From: Lyophyllum atratum | Lineage: Eukaryota; Basidiomycota; Agaricomycetes; Agaricales; Lyophyllaceae | DNA length: 64,000 nt | Assembly: GCA_014905825.1 (NCBI GenBank) | Contig: JACGCN010000009.1 | Coordinates: forward strand, 372,001 to 436,000 | Reading direction: 5' to 3' | In this document: one piece after another, positions 12,266 to 23,079 of the stretch | Position numbering within the stretch: the stretch's first letter is position 1 | Layout: each line of letters opens with the position of its first letter | Notes under the pieces: model-generated | Told to the model about the DNA's origin: nothing | Databases searched by the model: none | What the model saw: the letters and a program-made list of their open reading frames with translations, nothing else | Translations under genes and position numbers: made by a program

Positions 12266-13685
12266 CTAAAAAACATTGAGTCCCAGATAGCTGCAAAAGC
12301 CGAACACCACTGCGCCCGAGAGCGCAACGGCCACAGATCGGCGGAGGAACGTCTTCGCGGTAATCTGTCTGTCGCCCTTTGCACCTGCCTTGTCGAGAGC
12401 AGCAATGTCTTCAGAGGTCAACTCTATATACAGTGCATATTAGTAGATATGTTCCAAGGCGCCGCGAAAGTCCTTACTGAGATCACCGGCCTGAAGGTAA
12501 CCCTCCAGCCTGTATTTCTTAGAACTCGTTCTGTGATGACTTGAGAAAGATCATGATGTTAAAAATTTGAATTGTACTTACGTGACCACAACTGCGCCTT
12601 TAGATTTGACCCATGCAAGAAGCACCTGATCAATCGTCGCGCCAAGTCGCTTCGCAATGTTGTTGAGGGGTTCCTCGAGGGGACCATCAGGCAGTGTAGT
12701 AATTGGGCTGGGGGTCAAGTATGTCCAGCGAGATACTTCATTCGGACTGCGAAGAGAAATCTTACATGAGAGCACTGTATGCTTCAGCCACGATACCGTG
12801 CTGAGCTCCATATTCGATGATAGGCTTCTGCCTCGCGTATACGTACGGGTGAAGGAGAATCTAACGAAAGTCCATATGAGTTAGCCCACATGTTACGGTT
12901 GCTCGGACGCACTTGATTAGCAGCCGGTTTGACTTTGGCAGAAGCCAATAAAATTTCGAGTTCGGCAACCCCGAAATTGCTCACACCAATACTCCTACAA
13001 CGCAAGATTAGCCTCCGACTGTCCTAAAACGTACGGTACGAGGCTTGACTTGCTTCACTAAACCCTTTTCCTTGAGGTCTTCCATTTGCTTCCAAGCAGT
13101 GGGTATGTCGGGAACGGCAAGGCGAGGATGATGAATGAGGTACAGGTCAACGTACGACAGTCCCAGCTACACGCAGCAGAGAAAACTTTAATGTGGCATA
13201 TATGCGCCTGGATCAACGACACTCACGTTTTTCAAACTGTTGTTGATCGAAGTTGGGATATCGAGGCCGTCCAGGCCAGAGTACTTGGTAGTGACGAAAA
13301 TATCTTCGCGAGAAAGCCCACTTTCCCGAATAGCGACCCCGGCCTCGGCCTCGTTCCTATATGCTTGAGCCGTGTCTGTTGCGCGTTTGTCATCGCGAAT
13401 GAGCTAGGATAGTATTAGCACAAAGGATGGCTACGTACCGACATGGCTGAAACCGACTGAAAGCGCCTGATCAACTTGGTCAGTCGGTCCTTGCCCATTT
13501 CCTAACTTCCACGTCCCAAATCTACAATTCGTCGGCTTGGAAACATAACCGGTCATGCGAAACGGCCATAAACGCACGCAATGCTCGGAATACAATGACC
13601 TAAGCGAGAAGAGAGTTCAGTTACGATCTGACTTGAAGCGAGCTCAGCCTTTACCGTCGTTGAGCTTGATTGTGTCCCAGGGCAT
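12266..13685 (-). CDS. aldo-keto reductase with hydrophobic C-terminal tail
   Basis: Ten small exons on the minus strand (from 13655-13685 down to 12266-12423) sum to 912 bases, 303 residues. The aldo-keto reductase fold is clear. N-terminal segments are PSIAFGTWKLG and [11 protein letters not shown] (catalytic Asp and Tyr), then FVTTKYSG (Lys) and [10 protein letters not shown] (His), the classical tetrad. [12 protein letters not shown] and [11 protein letters not shown] match the family core, and AVVVTTSSKK the cofactor loop, which suggests NADPH-dependent carbonyl reduction. One intron (12995-13053) is GC-AG, required by the frame across LVKSIGVSNF. The last about 25 residues after TFLRRS are strongly hydrophobic ([12 protein letters not shown]) and end at a TAG, so the enzyme may be tail-anchored to a membrane. 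That is unusual for this normally soluble family. Confidence 0.92.
12995..13053 (-). other. GC-AG intron in the aldo-keto reductase gene
   Basis: Read on the minus strand, the exon ends GTGAA, the intron begins GCAAGT and ends TTGTAG, and the next exon starts GAGTATTGG. Only this junction gives the family core K-S-I-G-V-S-N-F. Nearby GT donors shift the frame. It is 59 nt, a usual length for this genome. Confidence 0.88.
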
Positions 13686-14348
13686 GGTAGTGAAGATGGT
13701 GCTTGTGGGGTGTAAGAGGGGGTTAGTTCTTAGTCACGTCAACCGTGTGGCACGTCGCATGGAGCCAGAGAATATATACCCATTCCTGAGCACTGTTGAC
13801 AGGCTGAGGAACCGAGGTATGAAAGAAGTCGGGCTCATCGCCACGTGGTCTGTGGCTAATTATAAGTACACAACTACAACTGCGATGCTGCCAGCTTAAG
13901 CGTCATCTTCAAGGTTACAGAGGAGTTCGTACTAAGTAGTACTACGCATAAATCAGGTACCAAATTGCAAGTCGCTGGAGGGCGTGAAGGAGGTTCCGCT
14001 TTTCAGTCGGTGAATCTGAAAAGGAAACCTCAGCGTGATGCGATCGAGATGGTTGACCACCTCCTCCAATAGAGTAAGTCAAATAGAGTGGCCTCGCAAG
14101 AGTATGTCGTCAAAGAATGTGCAGACGGATGGTGGAGCTTGTCATGTCACCACCAATACTGGTATATAAATCAGAAAGCCCGCAGGTCGTATCATCCAAG
14201 TAATCGGATCTCGATGGTGGTAGAATGGTATGTATCCAACAGCTTTCCATCCTGCTAGTCGACAGGCGGAGACACAAGATGAGTCGAAGATCAAGAATAT
14301 ATGGAACGAGATCATACATACCGCAGAACATTTTGGCCATGGCGAGAA
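13686..14348. other. intergenic, promoter side of the reductase
   Basis: About 660 bases between the reductase start and the 3' end of the oxygenase gene. No supportable gene. A 76-codon minus frame at 14110-14340 has no recognisable content. Confidence 0.45.
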
Positions 14349-15950
14349 TCAGTCTTTGGTCGCGCTATCCACACGTTCACTTTTATCCACTTCATAAAGA
14401 ATCTCCGTCCTTATGATATACTTTGCTCCAACGGTGACTCCACTCCCCTACAGGTATCATCAGAGACAAGGTTCTCATCGTAGCAAAGAACGAGCTGGTC
14501 ATACCTCGTGCAGTAAACTCCCTTTAGCTGCACCATGAGGAAACACGCAAACGGTTCCTATCCGGGGTTTAACTGGGCGGGCTTCAAGAACACCCTGAGT
14601 AGAGGACGGCAAAAAAAATGTCGTGCAGCCTCCTTCAAAGTCGTCGTTCAAGTAGATGAGCAACGTCAGCCGTGAGTAGACAGCAGGATCCGAGTCGTAC
14701 GTATACGAAGGGGGAGTAGTTGATTCGTTTAGTGCAGAGGCCGGCCAAGCGCCGTCGATCTGATGTCCTAAGGTGAGTGAGATAAACGCGAGTAAGGTCC
14801 GGAAGACATACATGCGGTCGGTATAATGCTCCTGGTTGGTATCGATATAGCCTAAACCGAGCGTTGATGCCTTTAACGGCTCCTCCATGGACAGTCTGGG
14901 GTAAATGTTCGACGATGCGACTATATAAGACGGATATAAAGTCCTTGTCCGCCAGCCAGACCAAGTTGTGGGCAAGAACTGACGAAAGCTGGGTGGCAGA
15001 CCCTGCGACTGGTTCATCCGGGAGGAGTCCCACCTTCTCGGCGGCCTTGACCAACGACTCGCACTCGGCGGACTCGAAAACGTCGTTGATAATGAACGCA
15101 CCCGGGACCCCAGGGAGATCGTGTCGCTGGGGCTGTCGAGTGCGCTCGGAGGTGGAAGCTAATGGGAAAGTGTTGGGCGGGGAGTAGTGAATAACAGCAG
15201 GGTGCTTATTCGGAGGGCGTCGATCGGGACCAGTCGTAACCTGAAGTGGTTTCATCGTTCGGCAGGCTATTTCTGCAACGGCATCCGGGGAGATCGAATG
15301 CTTTCGATGATTCACGGGTGCAGGCTCCACAGTGAACGGCTCGTACCACCGTAAACGCGTGCCTGGCTGTAGTGTGCCTCCAGATTCTTGATTTGACGCA
15401 ATAAGCTCGGGTTGAGTCGTCCTGAGAATAGCATCCAGGACCTGCCAGACCCGGTTCTCCTCCTGCTGGGTCATGGATGGCGTCAACACAGCATCACACT
15501 CCCTTACCCACCGCTGTAAGGCTCCTAGCTTCGGAACTTGTTCTCGGATGACCATCTCGGATAAAAGAACAAGTGCATCGATATGTCGCTGATCTACGAG
15601 TGCCGATGATATTCGTGAAGTTAAGGAACTTCCTACGGGCTTGATTTGAAATGTGGGGTACGAATGATATGTAGGTGCGTACCCGTGTTAGTCGCCTCAT
15701 GAGCAACTCTCCAATAGTCGTGAACGGCAGTCTTGAATGGCTTCAATGCTTTCAGCCCGATTAACATTGGGTTCCTCGCCAAAGTCATCAGTGTTTCTGT
15801 GGTCGTCTCCAGTTCATCGTAATAGATGAGATTCCCAATCAGGGGAGAGTCTTCGACAACGAGTGCTTCCTGCGTGTCCTGCTTCAATTTTTTCGAAGCC
15901 CCGAGCAAGTTTTCAACGACTTGCTTTCGTTTTTTGGAACTTTTTGCCAT
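14349..15950 (-). CDS. 2OG-Fe(II) oxygenase, prolyl 4-hydroxylase-like
   Basis: Minus-strand gene of four exons, starting at 15950 and ending with TGA at 14349-14351, about 450 residues. The N-terminus is Lys-rich (MAKSSKKRKQVVENLLG) and may be a nuclear targeting signal. The catalytic part begins near PGAFIINDVFESAECESLV and contains FRLYRYQPGALYRPHIDG, in which His and Asp of the HxD iron triad are split by an intron. LTLLIYLNDDFEGGCTTFF follows, then the last exon with LLHEGSGVTVGAKYIIRTEI, which supplies the distal His and the 2-oxoglutarate-binding Lys. The family hydroxylates protein residues using 2-oxoglutarate and oxygen; the substrate is unknown. The gene is divergent from the TFIIIC subunit gene, with about 400 bases between starts. 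Confidence 0.9.
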
Positions 15951-16355
15951 CGGTCAGACGGCTAGGCCCCAGTGGTGGTAGTGGTGGTGGTGCACTGGTG
16001 GAAAACTCGATCACCGCTTATGATTGGTAATCACATTGTGATTGACGATCAGTATTTGGATCGTATCCTTTTGCCAAATTGCTCCTTCTTCTCCCCACCC
16101 AATTTTGGCCCCTGGAAACTTTGTCAAGAAGGCCGGCCTTAAAGGGCTTTTGCAGTTCTGCTCCATTTCCTGGACGTCGTAACCAACTAGATTGTGTTTG
16201 CACTAATTCCCGACCTGGACATGATGTCGAACCTGATATTACCCGCAGTCTAGGACCAGTCTCAAAATATAACTCTGGAACTTCATCGTCGGAGACTTCG
16301 GAGTCACTAACGCGCCAGTTGCCTGAAACAAGAGCCTTACCGATACGGTCCAATC
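15951..16355. promoter_or_regulatory. divergent promoter region (oxygenase / TFIIIC subunit)
   Basis: About 405 bases between two start codons that face away from each other, so promoters for both genes should lie here. A CAC/CCA-rich tract sits at about 15970-16000. A minus-strand open stretch with no ATG runs through 16018-16353; it is not called as a gene. Confidence 0.5.
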
Positions 16356-19300
16356 ATGGGCTCCCCTCCGATATATACAACGCTAAACGTGCCTACTGTC
16401 ACATCATACCCGTCTGTGAAATGTCTACAGTGGTCCGCTGATGGTCAAGTATGCTTCGCAACAAAAAACGCTGCGTACATTATGGTGAGTGTAGAGCTAC
16501 TTTGCACGCAATTTCACGTAAATATAATCATAGACCCCAGACCATGGGGTGCATTTTGATGTGTCTTCGGTGATCAAGTCTGTCAACGAGAAGGAAACTC
16601 GTGACGGTATTCCTCCGATTGCATGGTTCCGGACGATCATTCCTTTCGATAAGTCGGACGTGCACAGATGGCCGGAATACTCACAGGGTATGATACTTCT
16701 TCTTCGTTCAGCTAGTCGTTGGACTTCTAACCTATTCGCAGCATGGGGTGCTGCTTCACTTGGATCAATTGACGTCGCTCTTTGGGATGTCACATTCTCT
16801 CCTAGTGGCTTGTCGATTGACTCTGGGTAAGGCTATTCCTGTCTACGCTGTAGACTTTCACTCACGTAAATCTGCATATACAGCTGCGTCCTCGCAGCCC
16901 TGACTTCAAACATGGATCTGACTCTTTGGACAGCGGCCAAAAATTGTTTGAAGGGAGAATGGATTAAAGTAGACCGATCCACTCGTTTGATTGTTTATGA
17001 AACTCATCTCTTCGAAAAGGTATACGAGGTTACACCGTTTTTACTCGAGACCTTCTCCGGGGACAGCAGTCCAGCTGGCCAGACAGTCCAGGCTCTCAAA
17101 TCTCAGATTACCAGCGAGTACAGCTACTAAAGACATTATCAACGATATTGACTTGGTCCCTACAGGCATAATCTGGTCACCACAGGCTGACTTTGGCGTG
17201 ATACCGACTCCTGCTGTCAACGGGTCCTTGCTTGTGGCGGGTAACAGAGCGGGCTCTCTTTTATTTCTGAGGTTCAAACTAATCATCTTTCGCGTACGAA
17301 CCACAGCTGAACGTAGTCAGATATCGTGCAGATAAATCGATCGAGCTTGTCGAAAACCTCCAAGTTGTCGATAAGTGGATCACGAATGTCTCCTTTTCGT
17401 CGTGGACAACTATAAAACAAGGGACCTGTGAGCAATTACCCCCATTCTTCCCTGCGGCTTCTGATATTCCTCGTGTAGGCGAAGCATATGTAGGCTATGC
17501 AGCTTCAGATGGCACGGTCGGTCTAGTAAAAGTCACGCAGTCTCTCGAAGAGTCTACGAGTCAAAATATGACGCAGACGAAACTGTGTCTCACTGTCGAG
17601 CCAGTTGCCAGGCTCTGTGAACCCGACAACGCCGGTGTTACTGCATTGTCCTGGATAGAAATACCATACAAAGGAGTGAGCTTAGTCCCTCGTTGTTTTC
17701 CATCATCCCCTCAATGCGTCGCAGCGAATCCTTGTACATTGCAAACCCGGGATGCTATATCTATGGTCCCCGCCTTCTCCCAATATTGGCTGGTCAGGTT
17801 ATCGCGCTTTTCGCCTACGAACACAAAAACTATCAGCGGGTTCCTCTTCTCTACATCCCGCTTCTGGGATTGAGTATATCCGAAGGCTAGACGTCCTACT
17901 CTTAACGTTGTTTGATGGATCTCTCCATGCGTTCCATAGTTTGTCTGGCGAACCATCTATGACTCCTAAGACGACCGAAGATCCAGTTACATCACAGAGC
18001 CTATCGAAGGCCGTACGCTCGGTATTTGTGCGATCAGAGCAGACTGTCGATTTCAGCGTCATGAATCGCATAACGGGACTAGCATCCTATGACGGGTCCG
18101 CCACATTCATCTGGATCCAAGAGTACGTCGTGATATATAAAGTACAACTTTATCCATCTTCACAAAGGATGCACTCTCGCAGAGCATCTCGCCCTTCAGA
18201 TTTCAGCTACAAACACGAGGCAAAGCATAACAGCACTCTCTTGGTTTCCCGGTTATGGGATGATGATAATGACGACGCTTTCATGCATGAGCTTGAAGAG
18301 GTCGTTAATGGAGCTAAAACAGGTATGTTTTGCATAGCTATCTCTTCCGCTGTTGATGTACCTCCTGAATCAGCTGCTGGAGTCGCGCCACTCTACCTGC
18401 TGCGCCCCTTCTTTTTCCGCCTTCGGGACAGAGCCAAGCTCAGCGCACTACACGCTCGAATACTGGAAATCCTGAAAACTCCGGCTGATGACCACTCCGT
18501 CCATGTGTTGGTCCCGTCATGGTCCGGCGTGACGCCAGAGCTCAGGTCAGTATTTCGAACTAGTCTGGCTCAGCACTTGTTTGGTTGGGATGTCCTTCTC
18601 TCACTGCGTATGCGCCTTTCTATGGCGGACTTTGCATGGGTATGTAACCATCAGCATGCAGAAGCGAAGGTGTAAGTGACTTAACGTGAATCCATTGCTT
18701 GACAAGAAACACTCCGACAGCCAAGAGAAACAAGACGAATGTGGCCTTGTTGCCCAGAGTCTTCTCACAACGATCTCCCATCGTATTCTTCGCACCATCA
18801 TTCGACATCTTACGGCTGCTGTCAACCACCTTACTCGTTCGTTTCTCCACTGACAGTTCCGAAAAATCACTAAATCGACCCTTCAGCCAATGATATACCA
18901 TTTGTCCTTCGCATGGTAGTCCAATCATTGCTGCCAGGGTCTCCTCAAGATCTCTCTGCCGAAGGACACAATCTTCAGGCGACTTCGCAGGCTGTAGTAT
19001 TCCCAGATCCCCAGTTGGCGCCTGTCACAAACAGCTTTGATGAAGTCTGTCCCGCTTGTCTTGTCGAAGTACCGTTGGAAGACATCACCACCGCTACTTG
19101 CTCCAATGGTCACTCGTGGGGTACGTAAACCCCGTAATGGGCGTCTCGTGTTGCATGTCGCTTATGACTAGCTGATTAGCTCGCTGCTCAATCACCACAT
19201 TTATCCTTTCCACCCCTTTGGTTCGGACATGCGTTGGCTGCAGCCGCAAGGCTTTTCTTCCTCTGTCAACGCCCAACTCACCCACTCAGAACTGGTTACC

Positions 19301-19391
19301 GGCCGCAGCACGTGGTTGGGTCGTTGAGGAGCTTCTCGAAGCCGTTCATCGGTGTTTATTCTGTAACAATAGTTTCGTCAGTGTGCTCTAG
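16356..19391 (+). CDS. TFIIIC90-like subunit of RNA polymerase III factor TFIIIC
   Basis: Thirteen exons sum to 2388 bases, 795 residues. The N-terminal half resembles the TFIIIC delta N-terminal (WD-like) domain: VALWDVTFSPSGL, IIWSPQADFGV, GNRAGSLLFLRYRADKS, VGYAASDGTVGLVKV. The middle has ASRPSDFSYKHEAKHN. The C-terminus is the TFIIIC zinc finger: CPACLVEVPLEDITTATC, CSNGHSWARCSITTF, RTCVGCSRKAFLP, and CLFCNN near the end. The human counterpart would be GTF3C4, which binds the factor to Pol III promoters. One intron, 17114-17165, is GC-AG and is required to join QITS to IIWSPQ. The start ATG at 16356 precedes the first WD-like strand (LQWSADGQVCFATKN). Confidence 0.92.
17114..17165 (+). 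other. GC-AG intron in the TFIIIC subunit gene
   Basis: The exon ends ATTACCA, the 52-nt intron begins GCGAGT and ends CCTACAG, with TTGAC as a likely branch site. Splicing A to GC restores Ser and keeps the frame into IIWSPQADF. The GT four bases further in leaves the wrong frame. The exon total is divisible by three only with this junction. Confidence 0.85.
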
Positions 19392-19730
19392 GATTCGTCA
19401 TCCCTTCGTCATAGGTTCACGGAAGGTAAGCATATGTGATACGTGTCTCCTGATCAGATATTTCTGACCAATCGACTCAGATGAGCCTCATAGCATTAGA
19501 TCGGAATGGATGGTGGAATGTATCAGGTAAACGGACAGGTCACGAAAACTGTAGCAAGTAGTATTCATTGCCTGAAGCTATATCGGATGTCTCGATTTCA
19601 CGTTTTGCGGTTAGGAAAGGATTGGCGCTGGCGACACATATACAAAAGCAACGCCCTCAAACATGAAATCTTCTTGGCATCACCATGAACCACCTGTCTT
19701 CCTCAAGGTATATACATCTCTAACCGAGTG
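19392..19730. other. intergenic between convergent genes
   Basis: About 340 bases separating the 3' ends of the TFIIIC gene and the intradiol dioxygenase remnant. No gene or repeat seen. Confidence 0.5.
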
Positions 19731-21007
19731 CTAAAGAAAGTTCTTGTTCTGTATGGTGTAGGCCTTGCTGGAATCGACACCGAGAGCTACAATACAGGTT
19801 GTTAGACTGGATAGTGGCCGAGACATGGCTTGAGGCGTACTGATCTAGCCTAGCAGGCCCCGGGAGAGGGAGGTTTCCAAGCTGTTGAAGGCTGGAAAGG
19901 GGTCAACAGAATGTAATGGTGTAAGCAGTGAAATGGAGTACGCACTTGATAAACGCATTATTGCCCCCCGAGTCCGCCTGGGTGAGGATACTGTCCTGGC
20001 TGTTCAGGGTCCTATCCTGCTTATTTGTGTTGTAAGGAGCGGTGGCGAAGACCTTGTCGTTCCAGGTTTCTGCAAAGAAGAATTGGCCGATGCGGACGAG
20101 GCTTCCGGCGTGCGAGACAAGGGTTCTGGAAAGACGATGGTTTGATGCGTCAATGAAGATCAAATGACCGTGAAGCCCATAGATCTGCGTACCCGTTGGC
20201 GTTCTGCGACCAGGTCTTGTGGAGCATGGTGTGGATATGGGCGGCACGGCCTTGATAATATCCTGGATAACTCGTCGTGAGTTCGACGATGCCATTGGCG
20301 TTTGTATAGTATCCGCCGCGCAAGAAGGTCTCTTTGTGGATGTTAGTAGTTCCGCCGCCACTGTATCCGCCGTAGACGCCAGTGGAGTTGGCTTTTAGGA
20401 GAGGAGATAGTAAGGCAACTCAGAGCGGGATCGCCGGGGTTACTCACCAGCCCAAAGCTCCACGAAGACGTTGGGGAGAGGCTTACAGGTGGTAGTGTCG
20501 ATGACTCCAACGTCCAAGACCAGCTTGACACCGCTACAGCATGATAAGGGATTTGTATCATATAAAGCTCATCTTAAGCAAGCTTACCCTTGCGGCTCGG
20601 ACAGGTCGGTGCGGACATACTCATTGTCGATATAGTAAGGGCCTTCAGTGACTTCAGGGGCCGTGATACACGTTGACTGGTGGGTGAAAATCAACAATAG
20701 GCGTAAGTTGAAGGGAGGGCACCCCACATTCTGTATCGAGGTGTAGTGAGGCGGCGCTGCCGAAGAGGTAGTTGTCTGCCTCTTCATGAGGGTGTCCCTC
20801 TTCATCATGCGCTGCGCCTCAAAGGCAGAAATCGCTGAGGCACACTTACGGGCTTGCAGGTGTCTGGCGATGCCTTCCATCTAGGTAAGAACCCCCAGCC
20901 TTGTCAGCATACGTAGTGTGTGATTGTTGATTCGGCATGATCGGACAGACCTCCCTGCGGGCGAGTTCCGTCTCGCTAACATGCTCATGCTCTTCGCCAG
21001 GGTGGGC
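19731..21007 (-). pseudogene. intradiol ring-cleavage dioxygenase, decayed at both ends
   Basis: Minus-strand exons spell a fungal intradiol dioxygenase (protocatechuate 3,4-dioxygenase beta-like fold): HPGEEHEHVSETELARRE, APEVTEGPYYIDNEYVR, LPNVFVELWAANSTGVYGG, SYPGYYQGRAAHIHTM and GQFFFAETWNDKVF. Two Tyr and the HIH motif fit the Fe(III) ligand set. Such secreted enzymes open catechol rings from lignin-type aromatics. Two lesions are visible. First, the exon coding HPGEE is preceded by a stop in frame and by sequence of the R repeat, so the expected signal-peptide exon is missing. Second, after GLLG the frame meets TAG (19845-19847), where relatives seem to have Tyr, and then continues through a normal intron to ITLGVDSSKAYTIQ and a stop at 19731. 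Either lesion could be tolerated alone. Together they suggest a pseudogene. Confidence 0.75.
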
Positions 21008-21064
21008 TACAGGACCTTCTCAGTAAAGTTCACTCGGACGAGACGTTTTTCTAAACCACGCACC

Positions 21065-21735
21065 AGAAATGAGTCCTGACTGAGCTGCATGTCTTTGGCG
21101 GTGGTAGTAGTACTAGTAGATTTGTTCCTGCAGGCTGCAACGAAACAAAACAACTCCGAGCCCATCCTCGTGTTGCGAATGCCTGAAAAGCGACGAAAAT
21201 CCCGAGGAACCTCTTGCCGCTAAGTAGGCCTCAAGGCAACATACCCCCTGATGTGAGGCGAAGCAACTTGAAGAAGAGTGGGTGCTTTAGCCAAGGCACA
21301 CGAAATCCGACTCCGAGTCTTTGGCTTCCCCGTTACACAAGAAGACCTACTAGCCTGGGCGAGCGCACGACATCAAGCCAGGGAAAGGGAAGTGGGACCA
21401 GGAGACCTGGATAGAAAAAGTGAGCACTAGTCTAGTACTCGAGTACATGCAATAAGTAGTGCAATGCACATTTGCAGGATACGACGGCTCGGAGCTAGAG
21501 AGAGAACTGAAAACTTGAACGTCGATGTTGGTTGTAACAACTGCCCTATAGATTCAAATGAATGCAGTGAAGGACGCCGTCGCGGTGCGAGCGCTTGAAG
21601 GTTCTGGCGAGTTGTAGTAGGCCATGGGATGTTGTAGGATGTTTGGCCCGGAGGATGGTTTTCTCTCAACAAACCGCACCGCCAAAGACATGCAGACTAT
21701 GTATCCGGCATGTCAACCGCATTTACGACTGAATG
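21065..21735 (-). repeat. R family copy C, scrambled with internal inversion
   Basis: Pieces of the gene family represented by 25415-26126 occur here out of order. Minus strand, about 21672 down to 21400: exon 1 (HPPGQTSYNIPW, IGQLLQPTSTF), intron and the start of exon 2. Plus strand, about 21240-21400: the next part of exon 2 (GLRVFGFPVTQED region). Minus strand, about 21240 down to 21065: the 3' half of exon 2. A further exon-2 piece on the plus strand lies at about 21667-21735. The simplest reading is one minus-strand copy with a roughly 160-base internal inversion, plus a neighbouring fragment. It abuts the truncated 5' end of the intradiol gene. Confidence 0.7.
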
Positions 21736-22080
21736 ACTATGGTCGAGACTGATAATGAGGGGAGTGTCTTTATTGTAAAAATGGCACTTTGACTACACGT
21801 GTATTTACGTAAGGCAACAAATTCAATCTTAAGATGAGAGTGGTCGCCAATGAGAACTTGGGGGGTACTGGGCTTTGGCATTGACGATTTCGTTAGATAG
21901 GTACAGGCTACACGAGATGAAATGACTCTACCTTTGAAGAATGACATTCAATGATGCAAGAACCTGCGCTTACAGAGTATCTAGTCTTCGGGTTCAGACA
22001 TGACATCCAGCTCGTCCTGAACACGAGAGAATCAGAACTGGTCAGTGGTGCGCTTTCTGATAATCAGACAAATCACGATC
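21736..22080. other. intergenic, 3' flank of PD-(D/E)XK-like gene
   Basis: About 345 bases. A possible extra 3' exon of the minus-strand gene at 22081 cannot be fixed: a GTAAGA donor follows the codon before its stop, and acidic codons (DELDVMSEPED) lie at about 21982-22019, but the frames do not join cleanly. Confidence 0.4.
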
Positions 22081-23079
22081 TTACCTCGCTGGTTTCCTAA
22101 AGATGATGGATTCGATAAGCGAGTATACTCTGAAATGTTTGCGGCCGATCCTTACCGGTGACAGTGTCTCGTCATATGGGTCGCCTACTTCGCCTCGTTG
22201 CTCCCCAAGCCAGTGATGGATGAGATAAAATCGTTGGTTAGAGACCTCGGTTCCAAAGAGGATGTTGAGGGACCATTGGTTGGTTTCGGGCATGGCGTCT
22301 TCGACGTCGGCTTTGAGGGTCTCCATCTCATGAGGCCCGAGGTCGGTATAACGGATGAATGGTAAGACTTGGGGTTTAGACTTGGTTTTAGACCCCTTCT
22401 TGCCCTGACGTTGGTTATATGGCAATTGATCCTGCAAACCTTCAAGTTGAAACTTATCTAGAGAACCCTTTCTGACATGCTTGAATGTCCACCATTCCCC
22501 AGCAGCAGCTATTAAGATAATCTCCTTTAGTTCCTTGAAGGCCTCAAAAGCGAGGATGGCCTGGTCCTCGGCAGCCACTTGGGCAGCAGATATTGAAAGC
22601 CGCAGGTTGTCAATGAACGATGCGACGGTTTGAGCAGAGCGGGTGGCGGTTCGTTTCAGCTCTACGATCACCAAGGGTTTTAAGGAGTGGATCTTCACAT
22701 CCCTCCACTTCTCCAACGGGGGGAACTTGGGTGACATCGTCGTGGAGTTCACACTCCAGTTCGTAGCATCGGCACCCATTATAGCGAAATCAGGGATGGT
22801 TTCATCCCCGTTTGCACCAGCATCTGTGCGGAAGGAGGAATCGGGATATTGCGAGGGAGGATTATGGATACTGAGCTGGGGTATATGAAATACATTGGGC
22901 TCGAGGTCGGCGATCAGGTAGGACAAAACTTTGTCCCAGAAGGCGTAGGTATGGTGTTCCAAGCGGCGGCGATTCCAACGTCTGCTGTAGGCGTAAACCA
23001 GCGTGACAATCAAGGTTGCTGGGCCATGGCGGTTGGTGGCTAGACCAGGGAGTACGAAGTCGGAATGTGAATTAGACAT
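22081..23079 (-). CDS. PD-(D/E)XK nuclease-like hypothetical protein
   Basis: A single minus-strand frame of 332 residues starts at ATG 23079. The core has IPDFAIMGAD, then about 35 residues later KPLVIVELKRTATRS. This D...ExK pattern at the edge of two beta strands is typical of PD-(D/E)XK-fold enzymes, and many Agaricomycete orphans carry it. The N-terminus has an Arg-rich helix (AYSRRWNRRRLEHHTYAFW). A later Lys-rich segment (QGKKGSKTKSKPQ) precedes LPFIRYTDLG. There is no signal peptide. Catalytic activity is not established, and no partner gene is evident. The neighbours are repeat copies and pseudogenes. I infer a standalone accessory gene. Confidence 0.65.
   Translation of the reverse strand: MSNSHSDFVLPGLATNRHGPATLIVTLVYAYSRRWNRRRLEHHTYAFWDKVLSYLIADLEPNVFHIPQLSIHNPPSQYPDSSFRTDAGANGDETIPDFAIMGADATNWSVNSTTMSPKFPPLEKWRDVKIHSLKPLVIVELKRTATRSAQTVASFIDNLRLSISAAQVAAEDQAILAFEAFKELKEIILIAAAGEWWTFKHVRKGSLDKFQLEGLQDQLPYNQRQGKKGSKTKSKPQVLPFIRYTDLGPHEMETLKADVEDAMPETNQWSLNILFGTEVSNQRFYLIHHWLGEQRGEVGDPYDETLSPVRIGRKHFRVYSLIESIIFRKPAR

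Noticed and set aside
16018..16353. Protein-like minus-strand frame of 111 codons between two divergent genes
   Set aside because: It has no ATG, a stop directly precedes it, and no upstream exon could be joined. It remains an open question rather than a supported gene.
16991..17335. Unspliced frame in the TFIIIC gene covering 16991-17335
   Set aside because: It mixes intron and out-of-frame exon sequence. The GC-AG intron at 17114 and a GT-AG intron at 17272 give a better conserved protein.
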